Below the pieces are notes generated by a model, which was not told where the DNA came from, searched no databases, and saw only the letters and a list, made by a program, of their open reading frames with translations. Source: an uncultured bacterium (GTDB taxonomy: Bacteria > Bacillota_I > Bacilli_A > RF39 > UBA660). Taken from it: a stretch of 33,135 bases of DNA. The stretch spans positions 1 through 33,135 of the forward strand of contig CAJMOW010000007.1 of the NCBI GenBank assembly GCA_905215145.1, given 5' to 3'. Shown here in pieces: positions 26,252 to 33,135 of the stretch. Each line of letters opens with the position of its first letter. Positions within the stretch are counted from its first letter, which is position 1. A program made the translations under genes and the position numbers.

Positions 26252-28852
26252 ATGGCAATTAATAAGAAATTAATTCACTTTAAGAATAAAGAAGCTTTTG
26301 ATAGAGAGCTTCAAGCTGGAAACATAATGGACACTTCTATCTGTTGGATTCCAGACGCCAAATTTATTTACACCAGAGGAACTTATTGGTATTGCTCATC
26401 TAAATCTGATGCTGAAATTCAGCAATTGATATCTGACATAGAGACTCAGCTTAGCAATAAAGTTGATAAGGTAGAAGGTAAAGGACTTTCTACTAATGAC
26501 TTTACTGATGATTTATTAAATCTACTAAAGAAAGTAAGTAAGCCTCTTAACTATAAAGGTTCAGTTCCTACATATAATGACTTGCCCACTGAAGGTAATT
26601 TGGAAGGAGATGTATGGAATGTTACTAAAACAGATGTTAATTATGCATGGACTGGTACTGACTGGGATCCATTTGGTTCGTCAGCAGTAAATATTGTAGA
26701 TGACCTTACTACTGGAGGAGCGACTGCTGCATTATCTGCTGAACAGGGTAAAGTACTCAAAGGATTAGTTGATACTAAAGTAGATAAAGTATCTGGTAAA
26801 CAATTATCAACTAATGATTACACCACTGCTGAGAAGGACAAATTAGCAGGATTATCTAATTACAATGATGTAGACTTAAAAGCAAGTATTAAACTTAATT
26901 CCGATAACATAGCATCTATGGATGCAGCTTATAAGGCTGCTGATGAAGTTCTTCAGGATAATATAGATGCAGAGAAAGTTGCTCGTACTGCTGCTGACAG
27001 TAAATTACAGAACGATATTAGTGCAGAAGAGACTAGGGCTGTGTTAGCTGAATCTGAGAATTTGGCTGTTATTAAGGCAGAGACAGAAAGAGCTAAAGCA
27101 GCAGAAGACGAAATCAGAGCTGTTGCTGGAGGCAGTAGTACTGCCGATGGTGGGGATATTCCTATCTGTCCTTTATATAGACAAGCTAATATAATGTATA
27201 CTAAAGTATCAGAAAATATCAAAGATACAGCTACTCTTGCAGCATACATTATGTGTTATAACAAGCCTTACATAGGCAAGCCTATCAATAGAATTAAAAT
27301 GATGCTTGCCACTCCAGGTAGATGTAGAATCTCCATCTTCAATGAACATATCTTTGATGCTAATCCTACTTTAGAAGCTTCATTAGTTAAAGATTTAGTG
27401 AATGTCGTATGTACATCCACTGGTTATAAATATTGGGATTTAGATGAAGATGTAGTAGTAGAAGAGGGGCAATTCATTGGTGCTTGGTACACAGCTGATT
27501 GTGCTAGATACACTTACAATAATGATTTAACCTACCAGACTGCATATCCTTCTGGATGGATTGGGATAACCAACTTAACAACAGAAGCGATACATAAAGA
27601 AGATTGGGAGAATAGACGTTCTCCAGGATATTTAAATGTAGGATTGTATCGTAGAGGTGATGGTTCAGACTTTGAATGGGGCAAGCTAGATGAATCAGCA
27701 AATACTCGAAGCAGTGTTGATAATGCTTATTATCCCAGGGGACAGGAAAAGTTAGTAGGTAAAACCATCTACAAACTAAGATTGAAGGTTTTAACAGTAG
27801 GCTATTTGACTATTAACCTAATTAATAACTACGGTAAAGCTAATGCTAAAGTTCTTAAATCTTGGAAACTGTACATTAGGCAATTAGGAGTCCAGACAGT
27901 GAGACTTCCAGAGGACATTACTTTAGAAGCCGGGCAGGGCATCGGAGTATATGCAGAAGGTGATACCTGTGCTTTTGCTTATGGAGGAACGCCATTCGGA
28001 ACTAAATACGCATTAAATGGATGGTACCAATATACAGCACATAATTATGCTACAACTCCTGGAGGAAACACTAACCAGCCTTTAGGAATTGCTCTTATCG
28101 AAAGAGGTGGTAAACTATCATCCTTAGAAGATAAAACTATATCTATTCAAGGAGACTCAATTAGCACATTTGCAGGAACTATTACTGATGGTAATGCAAC
28201 TTACTACAGTGCATCTCACAAGTTTGTTAATAGTATTGATGCTACATGGTGGGGATTACTTATTAATGAGTGCAGAATGAGACTTATCAGAAACGATGCA
28301 TGGTCTGGCTCTAGAATCAGTGGTACTGGAGATAATGCTATGTGTAGTGTAGCCAGATGTTCCAATATAAGGCATATTAATTCGACAGTGGATACATATC
28401 AATATGGAGCTCCTGAAATCATAGTCGTAATGGCTGGAACTAATGACGTGTCTGGTAATGTAGAAATGGGAACAGCTGATGGAGCCGTTACTACCTATAT
28501 GGGAGCATTTAAAACTATGCTTGCTAATCTAAAATCGCAATGCAGAAATGCCAAAATAGTAGTATTCCAATTGTATAGAGGTAATGTTTTAGACTATGCT
28601 AATAGTGGTGGTAAGCACCAATATGAATATCAAGAAGCTATGGCAAATTTATGTAGAAGATATGGAGTTTACTATATAGGCCCGGAACATTTTGACTTAA
28701 GCTTTCCAAACCTACAGTATTGTACTTGTGATAACAGTTTAAGTGATTATGGACCTCCTACTTCCACTAGTACAGATTATCTACATCCTAACATGCAAGG
28801 TATGGAAAGAGTTTATGCTGGAGTTAGGGCTTATTTAGAGAGTTTATATTAA
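26252..28852 (+). CDS. Tail fibre with C-terminal SGNH hydrolase (esterase) domain
   Basis: An 866-residue protein. An N-terminal docking segment (LIHFKNKEAFDRELQAG ... DAKFIYTRGTYW) is shared with the 29803 gene. It is followed by an AALSAEQGKVLKG-type fibre segment, a coiled coil (about 220-290), beta-rich domains, and an SGNH hydrolase from about residue 630. Catalytic blocks are visible: GDSIS with nucleophile Ser636, a Gly block (SGSRISG), GTND with Asn731, and DYLHPN with Asp842 and His845. SGNH enzymes on phage fibres typically remove O-acetyl or other ester groups from surface polysaccharides, which would suit penetration of Bacteroides capsule. The full set of catalytic residues argues that it is active. 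Confidence 0.83.
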   Translation: MAINKKLIHFKNKEAFDRELQAGNIMDTSICWIPDAKFIYTRGTYWYCSSKSDAEIQQLISDIETQLSNKVDKVEGKGLSTNDFTDDLLNLLKKVSKPLNYKGSVPTYNDLPTEGNLEGDVWNVTKTDVNYAWTGTDWDPFGSSAVNIVDDLTTGGATAALSAEQGKVLKGLVDTKVDKVSGKQLSTNDYTTAEKDKLAGLSNYNDVDLKASIKLNSDNIASMDAAYKAADEVLQDNIDAEKVARTAADSKLQNDISAEETRAVLAESENLAVIKAETERAKAAEDEIRAVAGGSSTADGGDIPICPLYRQANIMYTKVSENIKDTATLAAYIMCYNKPYIGKPINRIKMMLATPGRCRISIFNEHIFDANPTLEASLVKDLVNVVCTSTGYKYWDLDEDVVVEEGQFIGAWYTADCARYTYNNDLTYQTAYPSGWIGITNLTTEAIHKEDWENRRSPGYLNVGLYRRGDGSDFEWGKLDESANTRSSVDNAYYPRGQEKLVGKTIYKLRLKVLTVGYLTINLINNYGKANAKVLKSWKLYIRQLGVQTVRLPEDITLEAGQGIGVYAEGDTCAFAYGGTPFGTKYALNGWYQYTAHNYATTPGGNTNQPLGIALIERGGKLSSLEDKTISIQGDSISTFAGTITDGNATYYSASHKFVNSIDATWWGLLINECRMRLIRNDAWSGSRISGTGDNAMCSVARCSNIRHINSTVDTYQYGAPEIIVVMAGTNDVSGNVEMGTADGAVTTYMGAFKTMLANLKSQCRNAKIVVFQLYRGNVLDYANSGGKHQYEYQEAMANLCRRYGVYYIGPEHFDLSFPNLQYCTCDNSLSDYGPPTSTSTDYLHPNMQGMERVYAGVRAYLESLY

Positions 28853-28869
28853 TAAATATGTTATAAATA

Positions 28870-28886
28870 GGGGGGGGCATTGCCCC
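28870..28886 (+). repeat. G8 tract within a short intergenic hairpin
   Basis: Eight consecutive G (28870-28877) are followed by CATTGCCCC, so the last four G plus C can pair with GCCCC around a 3-base loop. It is followed by TTCCTCC. The tract lies 35 bases upstream of the ATG at 28912 in an otherwise AT-rich spacer. Such G-tracts are prone to slippage and could vary expression of the downstream gene. Confidence 0.55.
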
Positions 28887-28911
28887 TTCCTCCTGTAATT
28901 ACTAAGTAATT

Positions 28912-29325
28912 ATGGGACAAATAACTGGTAAAGACAATAATAGAGTTCCTACCGTGAAAGAATGTAATGATGCTTATGGTGGCAATTATATGACAGAAAG
29001 TGAGGTAGCTGAAGCAATAAGTGATGCAACAGCTAATTTTTTGACCTCATCCGATTTCCAAATGTCATTCGGTGCTGCCAGTGGATATATTAAGTTCCCA
29101 AATGGATTTATGATACAGGCAGGTCACGGTGGAAGACAAATTACAGACAGACAAAGTTTGAGTTTTTATACTCCATTTCCAACCAAATGTGTTGCTGTAG
29201 TAGTATCAGGAGAACGAAGTGGGGATGGAGCTAATGGTTATAACTATGTATATAATGTAACCAGATACGGTTTTGAAGTTTCCTTTGATAAATCACCTGG
29301 TTATTATATAGCAATTGGATATTAA
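28912..29325 (+). CDS. Short fibre-tip protein with gp53-like C-terminal knob
   Basis: A 137-residue protein. The N-terminus, MGQITGKDNNRVPTVKECND, is a docking segment shared with the next gene. The C-terminal ~80 residues (GYIKFPNGFMIQAGHGG, FYTPFPTKCVAVVVSG, YGFEVSFDKSPGYYIAIGY) resemble the gp53-like C-terminal fibre domain, which ends in a characteristic YxIAIGY and forms the receptor-contacting tip of many phage fibres. It is probably a separately encoded tip or adaptor on a fibre. It starts in the TAATTATGGG context after the G8 hairpin. Confidence 0.7.
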   Translation: MGQITGKDNNRVPTVKECNDAYGGNYMTESEVAEAISDATANFLTSSDFQMSFGAASGYIKFPNGFMIQAGHGGRQITDRQSLSFYTPFPTKCVAVVVSGERSGDGANGYNYVYNVTRYGFEVSFDKSPGYYIAIGY

Positions 29326-29328
29326 AAT

Positions 29329-29750
29329 ATGGGATATATTACTAATTTGAGTTCAAATAGAACCCCCACAGTCCAAGCTTGTAATGAAGCATATGGTTTC
29401 GATGCAGGTTCTATATCGGGGGGGGGATTACTTTAGGACCACATGATTCTAATAGGTTCATGATTAATGTATATTATAATTCACCTGTAGATTTAAGAAC
29501 TATTTTAAAAGATACAGACCCAATTGATTGTGTATATGCATTTATAATTGTTGCTGAAGAAGTTTATCATACTGTCTGGCTGTATAGAGGGTCAGATGGT
29601 AAGTTTAAGCCTAATGGCTCTTGTTATAAAGATAACGATGGATATAGATTACATCTGCATATACAATGGCACAGCGATGGTACAGCAAGTTACGAACATA
29701 TATATTTGCAGCCTGACGGCTATACTATTGAGGCAAATTGGGTAGAATAA
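29329..29750 (+). pseudogene. Fibre-tip paralogue split by a nine-G tract (out of frame here)
   Basis: The ATG at 29329 opens MGYITNLSSNRTPTVQACNE, clearly paralogous to the start of the 28912 gene. The frame enters nine G (29418-29426) and stops at a TAG at 29434-29436 after 35 codons. The rest continues in another frame (ATG at 29460) for 96 residues to 29750. One extra G, or two fewer, would join the halves into a 140-residue protein (SGGGITLGPHDSNRF across the junction), nearly the same size as its 137-residue neighbour. The C-terminal part (WLYRGSDGKF, HLHIQWHSDGTASYEHIYLQ) looks beta-rich, unlike the neighbour's. It is probably a phase-variable tip gene in the off state; a sequencing error in the homopolymer is possible. 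Confidence 0.7.
29418..29426 (+). repeat. G9 homopolymer tract in coding sequence
   Basis: Nine consecutive G inside a short fibre-tip gene of an AT-rich genome. Ten or seven G restores one continuous frame. The tract would encode a Gly linker between the docking segment and the binding domain, so length changes of three would be tolerated and other changes would switch the gene off. Confidence 0.75.
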
Positions 29751-29773
29751 GACACTAGTACTTCCATGGTGTC
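29751..29773 (+). terminator. Intergenic hairpin after the split tip gene
   Basis: GACACTA pairs with TGGTGTC (7 bp, one wobble) around a 9-base loop, directly after the stop at 29750, followed by TATAATT. It is a weak terminator or processing hairpin, in the same position relative to its gene as the hairpin at 26208-26238. Confidence 0.35.
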
Positions 29774-29802
29774 TATAATTAACAACTTAAACATTTATAA
29801 CT

Positions 29803-31743
29803 ATGGCGGCAGAAGACCCTAGGTTTCTATTGCATTTCAAGACTTTAGCTAAGTTTAATGAGAAACTAGCTGATGGTACAGTGAGTGCAGACAAGCATCT
29901 AGTATTTATTAAGGATGCTAAGCAAGTATGGTTCAAAGGAACATATTATGCAGATAATGTTAAGATGGATGGTATTACTGACTTCTATAATGGCTGGAGT
30001 ATCACTCAGAGCAGTGCTACTACTCTAACTATAACTCTTACTGGCAAGAGATGGAATGCTAACACAAGAGCGTGGGAGGCTATTAGTAAACCTCTATCTG
30101 TTAACTCTGTTACTCAGTCTGTAGCAGGACTTATGAGTGCAGCAGATAAAGTTAAATTGGATGGATTGAATATTAATAACGTTAGTAATATATCATTCTC
30201 ATCAGATGCAGCTAAAGTAACAGCAACTATCAGCAAAGATAATGGTAATGCGGCTGATACTTCTACAACTGTGAATTTACCAGTAGCATCCTCTACTAGT
30301 GCAGGTTCTATGAGTGCTACTGACAAGATAGAATTAGATAGAATTAGTACTGCTAACTTTGCTCTTGGAGCAGTAACTCCTACTACATCTACTGTGAGAA
30401 TAGCTGCTAGTAAGACTACTATCTCTAGTGGAGCTAGTGCAGCCAACAACATTACTCTTCCAGCAGCTACTCAGTCAGTGGCAGGTGTAATGACAGCAGC
30501 AGATAAAGTTAAATTGGATGTTACACTTCCCAATTTAATCGATAGCAACAAAACTAATATAGATAATTACACTGTTAATGGCTTTAAAATTTCTACTAAC
30601 CCTGTATTAGATGGAGCTGATATCAAAATAACTGGATACACCAAACCTTCTACTACTGGAGCTTTAGCGGCCGCTGATAGTGTCAATGGTGCTCTTGGTA
30701 AGTTAGAGAAGAAATTGGATGATGAAGTAACTAACAGAACTAATGCTGTTTCAAATCTTACCAATACAGTAAATAGTAATAAGAGTACTATTGACAATTA
30801 TACTATTAACGGTGCTAAAATCTCTACTAACCCTAAAATAACTGTAACAGTAGGAGGATCTGGTAATGCTGTAACCACAGCTTCATTTAGTGGGACTGTG
30901 CTGACTCTTACTAAGGGAGCTACGTACAATAACTACTCTCATCCAACTGGTTCTGGGGCTAGTAAATCTACTGGTTTGTATAAGTTTAGTACGGATAGCA
31001 CTAGTCATATTAGCGGAGTTACAGCAGTAACTAAGTCTGATATAACTGCCTTAGGTATTCCTAGCTCTGATACTAATACTACTTATTCCTTCTCAAGTGG
31101 AACTGGTAGCTTTACTGTAACTCCTAGTGGAGGTTCTGCTCAAACGGTATCAATAGGTAAACCCTCTACAGCAGGTACAGCAGATAAGGTAGCTAATACA
31201 TTAACCTTTACTGGTTATCAATCTAAATCGTATAATGGATCTGCTGCTGTAAGCGTAGCTATTCCTAGTAAAGTTAGTGACCTAACTAATGATAGTGGGT
31301 ATATTACTAGTTACACAGATACTAAGAATACTGCTGGCTCAACTAACAGTTCGAGTAAATTATATTTAATTGGAGCTACATCCCAAGCTTCTAGTCCTGT
31401 TACTTATTCTAATTCAGGAGTATATACACAAAGTGGTGCTGTTTATGCATCTGCTGGGTTCTATGATACTTCAGACATGAGAGTAAAGGATAACATAGAA
31501 TCCATAGATGTATCTAAAGCTGATAAAATACGATTAGTAGAATTTGATAGAACAGACAGAGAACATCATGGCTACGGAGTTATAGCTCAAGAACTTGAAA
31601 CCGTATACCCATCAATGGTTAATACCGATGAGAATGGCTTTAAGACAGTTAACTATAGTGAAATATATGCAGTTAAAATAAAGTATCTTGAAGATAAAAT
31701 TGCAGCTTTAGAAGCCGTAGTCGATAAATTAATAAGTAAATAA
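29803..31743 (+). CDS. Tail fibre with C-terminal S74 intramolecular chaperone
   Basis: A 646-residue protein. The N-terminal docking segment (FLLHFKTLAKFNEKLADGTV ... FIKDAKQVWFKGTYY) matches that of the SGNH fibre. Next come three units of the type SVAGLMSAADKVKLDG, then two copies of IDNYTxNGxKISTNP, a Ser/Thr/Gly-rich shaft, and a C-terminal peptidase S74 / endosialidase chaperone domain: TSDMRVKDNIESI, then HHGYGVIAQELETVYPSMV, NYSEIYAVKIKYL and a terminal coiled coil. In this family the chaperone drives trimerisation and is cut off at a conserved Ser; here the candidate is Ser557, which would release about 90 residues. It is preceded by a short leader with a hairpin. Confidence 0.83.
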   Translation: MAAEDPRFLLHFKTLAKFNEKLADGTVSADKHLVFIKDAKQVWFKGTYYADNVKMDGITDFYNGWSITQSSATTLTITLTGKRWNANTRAWEAISKPLSVNSVTQSVAGLMSAADKVKLDGLNINNVSNISFSSDAAKVTATISKDNGNAADTSTTVNLPVASSTSAGSMSATDKIELDRISTANFALGAVTPTTSTVRIAASKTTISSGASAANNITLPAATQSVAGVMTAADKVKLDVTLPNLIDSNKTNIDNYTVNGFKISTNPVLDGADIKITGYTKPSTTGALAAADSVNGALGKLEKKLDDEVTNRTNAVSNLTNTVNSNKSTIDNYTINGAKISTNPKITVTVGGSGNAVTTASFSGTVLTLTKGATYNNYSHPTGSGASKSTGLYKFSTDSTSHISGVTAVTKSDITALGIPSSDTNTTYSFSSGTGSFTVTPSGGSAQTVSIGKPSTAGTADKVANTLTFTGYQSKSYNGSAAVSVAIPSKVSDLTNDSGYITSYTDTKNTAGSTNSSSKLYLIGATSQASSPVTYSNSGVYTQSGAVYASAGFYDTSDMRVKDNIESIDVSKADKIRLVEFDRTDREHHGYGVIAQELETVYPSMVNTDENGFKTVNYSEIYAVKIKYLEDKIAALEAVVDKLISK

Positions 31744-31745
31744 TT

Positions 31746-33135
31746 ATGGCAAATAAAGTAGCATCTAAACGATGGATTTATTCAAACTTCTCTGTAGGAA
31801 GCTCTAGTAATGAATGTGCTACTAAAACTGAAATTCTGGGATTTGGATTATATATAACTAATGATTCTAGTTATGCATCTAATCAACTAGTAAGGGAGGA
31901 AGATATTTACCTTCCAGCTTGGACATATTCTTTCTCAGTTTCTAATTGGGATAAAAATGTTGGAGAATCTGGTGGAACTACTTCCTCTATTAGTATATCT
32001 TCAAGCAAATCCAGACTAGGAACAACTGAAAGTGTAGGATGGAGTATAGATTCTTCTACAGTACCTAGCTGGATTACTTGGAATTCGTCAAGTATGACGT
32101 TTACAGTAGCATCAAATAGTAGTACCTCGTCCAGAACTGCTAATATCCATTTCAAGCAGGATGAATCCGGTAAGAGAGATTACGCTAGAGTTACTCAGTC
32201 TGGACATACTCAAGTTACTACCTATAATTATATCTTCTGGACATCAGCCAGTGGTGGTACAACTGCTAGTGGTTCATTTGGACAGTCTGGAAGTAGTATT
32301 CAGCCTGAAATATATAGTTACAGAGAAACAATAGTAGATGGTACAGTAACTTCACGTGATGCAGTAAGTTTTAGTTATACTGATATACCTAGCTGGATTA
32401 CTGGAAATGCTGTTAGTACAGGTTACAACCCTCCTAACTCTCCTACGTATTATGCTAAAATGACAGCATCTGAGAATACTTCAGTAGATGCTAGAGCTCA
32501 TGATGTAGTTATAACTCAGAGTGGTTCTGATAAAGAGATTACCATTTCGGTAAGCCAACCTGGTAAAGCTAATGATACTTATGTATTTACTATATCGCCA
32601 AATACATATGATGTTCCATATAGTGGTGCTTCTTTCATACCAAGAACAGTATCTACTAAGAATGGTAGTAAGATAGGTTATAGTTTAACTTCTGGAGAGA
32701 CCGATTGGGTAGTTGTAACCATAGATAGTAAAGTAGCTGTAGAGATACTGAAAAACACTACTTCTAGTACTAGAAGTACTACTCTAGTATTTACACAGAA
32801 TGAATCTGGTAAGACTCAATCTATAAAGATAACTCAATCTGGACATACTCAAGTTACTACCTATAATTATGTCTTTTGGACATCAACTAGTGGTGGTACA
32901 TCAACTAGTGGTTCATTTGGACAATCTGGAAGTAGTATTCAGCCCCAAATTTATAGCTACAGAGAAACAATAGTAGATGGTACAGTAACTTCACGTGATG
33001 CAATAAGTTTTAGCTATACTGACAAACCTAGTTGGATTACTGGAGAAGCTGTTAGTACAGGTTATAATCCTCCTAACTCCCCTACGTATTATGCTAAAAT
33101 GACAGCATCTGAGAATACTTCAGTAGATGCTAGAG
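31746..33135 (+). CDS. BACON-domain repeat protein, 3' end outside the window
   Basis: An open frame from the ATG at 31746 (TAATTATGGCAA junction) through the last base: 463 codons with no stop, so partial. After an N-terminal region (MANKVASKRWIYSNFSVGSS), Ig-like BACON units follow, each with W-I in the middle (VPSWITWNSS, IPSWITGNAV, KPSWITGEAV) and a final T-Q-S-G or S-Q-P-G strand (ARVTQSG, ISVSQPG, IKITQSG). Long BACON-repeat tail proteins are a known mark of crAss-like phages. These domains are linked to carbohydrate or mucin binding, so a role in holding the phage near the host is plausible. Units repeat with a 213-residue period at high DNA identity. Confidence 0.82.
   Translation, partial: MANKVASKRWIYSNFSVGSSSNECATKTEILGFGLYITNDSSYASNQLVREEDIYLPAWTYSFSVSNWDKNVGESGGTTSSISISSSKSRLGTTESVGWSIDSSTVPSWITWNSSSMTFTVASNSSTSSRTANIHFKQDESGKRDYARVTQSGHTQVTTYNYIFWTSASGGTTASGSFGQSGSSIQPEIYSYRETIVDGTVTSRDAVSFSYTDIPSWITGNAVSTGYNPPNSPTYYAKMTASENTSVDARAHDVVITQSGSDKEITISVSQPGKANDTYVFTISPNTYDVPYSGASFIPRTVSTKNGSKIGYSLTSGETDWVVVTIDSKVAVEILKNTTSSTRSTTLVFTQNESGKTQSIKITQSGHTQVTTYNYVFWTSTSGGTSTSGSFGQSGSSIQPQIYSYRETIVDGTVTSRDAISFSYTDKPSWITGEAVSTGYNPPNSPTYYAKMTASENTSVDAR
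32193..32496 (+). repeat. BACON tandem repeat, copy 1 (639-base period)
   Basis: This segment recurs at 32832-33135, exactly 639 bases (213 codons) later. By eye about 24 of 304 positions differ, so identity is near 92%. The period covers two BACON-like units. The match runs to the window end, so the full repeat length is not visible. Confidence 0.85.
32832..33135 (+). repeat. BACON tandem repeat, copy 2 (639-base period)
   Basis: Second copy of the 32193-32496 segment, cut off by the window end. Differences are scattered single bases plus a small cluster around 32885-32912 (ATCAACTAGT and TCAACTAGT replacing ATCAGCCAGT and ACTGCTAGT). This suggests fairly recent duplication or ongoing homogenisation. 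Confidence 0.85.

Noticed and set aside
30114..30452. Minus-strand hydrophobic open frame of 112 codons
   Set aside because: It is antisense to the S74 fibre gene; the Leu/Ala/Val-rich composition comes from reading Ser/Ala/Thr-rich repeats backwards.
28861..31750. Diversity-generating retroelement around the fibre tips
   Set aside because: I see no reverse transcriptase gene and no template/variable repeat pair in the window; variation here is better explained by the G-tracts.
1..33135. Recoding of TAG or TGA as sense codons, known in some crAss-like lineages
   Set aside because: Genes here end normally in TAG (for example 13046, 12784, 16167), TGA (256, 7108) and TAA, and none of the long genes needs readthrough.
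1..33135. tRNA genes or CRISPR arrays
   Set aside because: The non-coding spacers are short (the longest about 160 bases) and show no cloverleaf or regularly spaced repeat with unique spacers.

Overview
This window looks like part of the genome of a crAss-like tailed phage (Crassvirales-type) that infects Bacteroidota. Four lines of evidence support this. A large terminase is followed directly by a portal gene and then by a long block of fibre and appendage genes. An open-ended BACON-repeat protein runs off the right edge. The DNA is AT-rich, uses standard stop codons (TAA, TAG and TGA all end genes), and has AT-only start contexts rather than Shine-Dalgarno sites. Bacteroidota-type promoters (TTTG, 19-20 nt, TAnnTTTG) are visible. 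The family assignment rests on protein recognition by eye, not on a search.

Layout. 1-523: two small plus-strand genes ending at a bidirectional terminator. 527-6189: a minus-strand block that looks like lysis or virion-entry functions. It holds a small two-helix holin-like protein, small unknown genes, an HExxH protein in the -1 frame relative to a large glucosaminidase-containing protein, a second HExxH membrane protein and a basic small protein. One plus-strand zinc-finger gene (843-1163) sits inside this block. 6190-6349: a divergent control region with two face-to-face overlapping promoters. 6350-10523: plus-strand accessory and packaging genes, comprising a membrane protein, a PD-(D/E)XK nuclease, a Cys-rich protein, a GroES-fold-like protein, a DUF2158-like protein, a basic repeat protein and the gene just before terL. 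10526-16167: terminase, a small gene, portal and two small overlapping genes. 16146-33135: at least eight fibre or appendage genes, including a 1892-residue repetitive fibre, a fibre carrying an SGNH esterase domain, two short paralogous tip genes, a fibre ending in an S74 self-cleaving chaperone, and the BACON protein. No major capsid gene is visible; in this group it would be expected beyond the right edge.

The most striking points are these. (i) A nine-G tract splits the second of two paralogous tip genes, and adding one G restores a 140-residue protein the same size as its neighbour; a second G8 tract lies just upstream of the first tip gene. Together they suggest phase-variable host recognition. 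(ii) The large minus-strand lysin continues in the -1 frame for about 427 codons with no start codon in the first 134, so it is either frameshifted or broken. (iii) The two promoters at about 6213-6255 cannot both be occupied at once. (iv) A terminator-grade hairpin lies inside the first codons of the 9093 gene.
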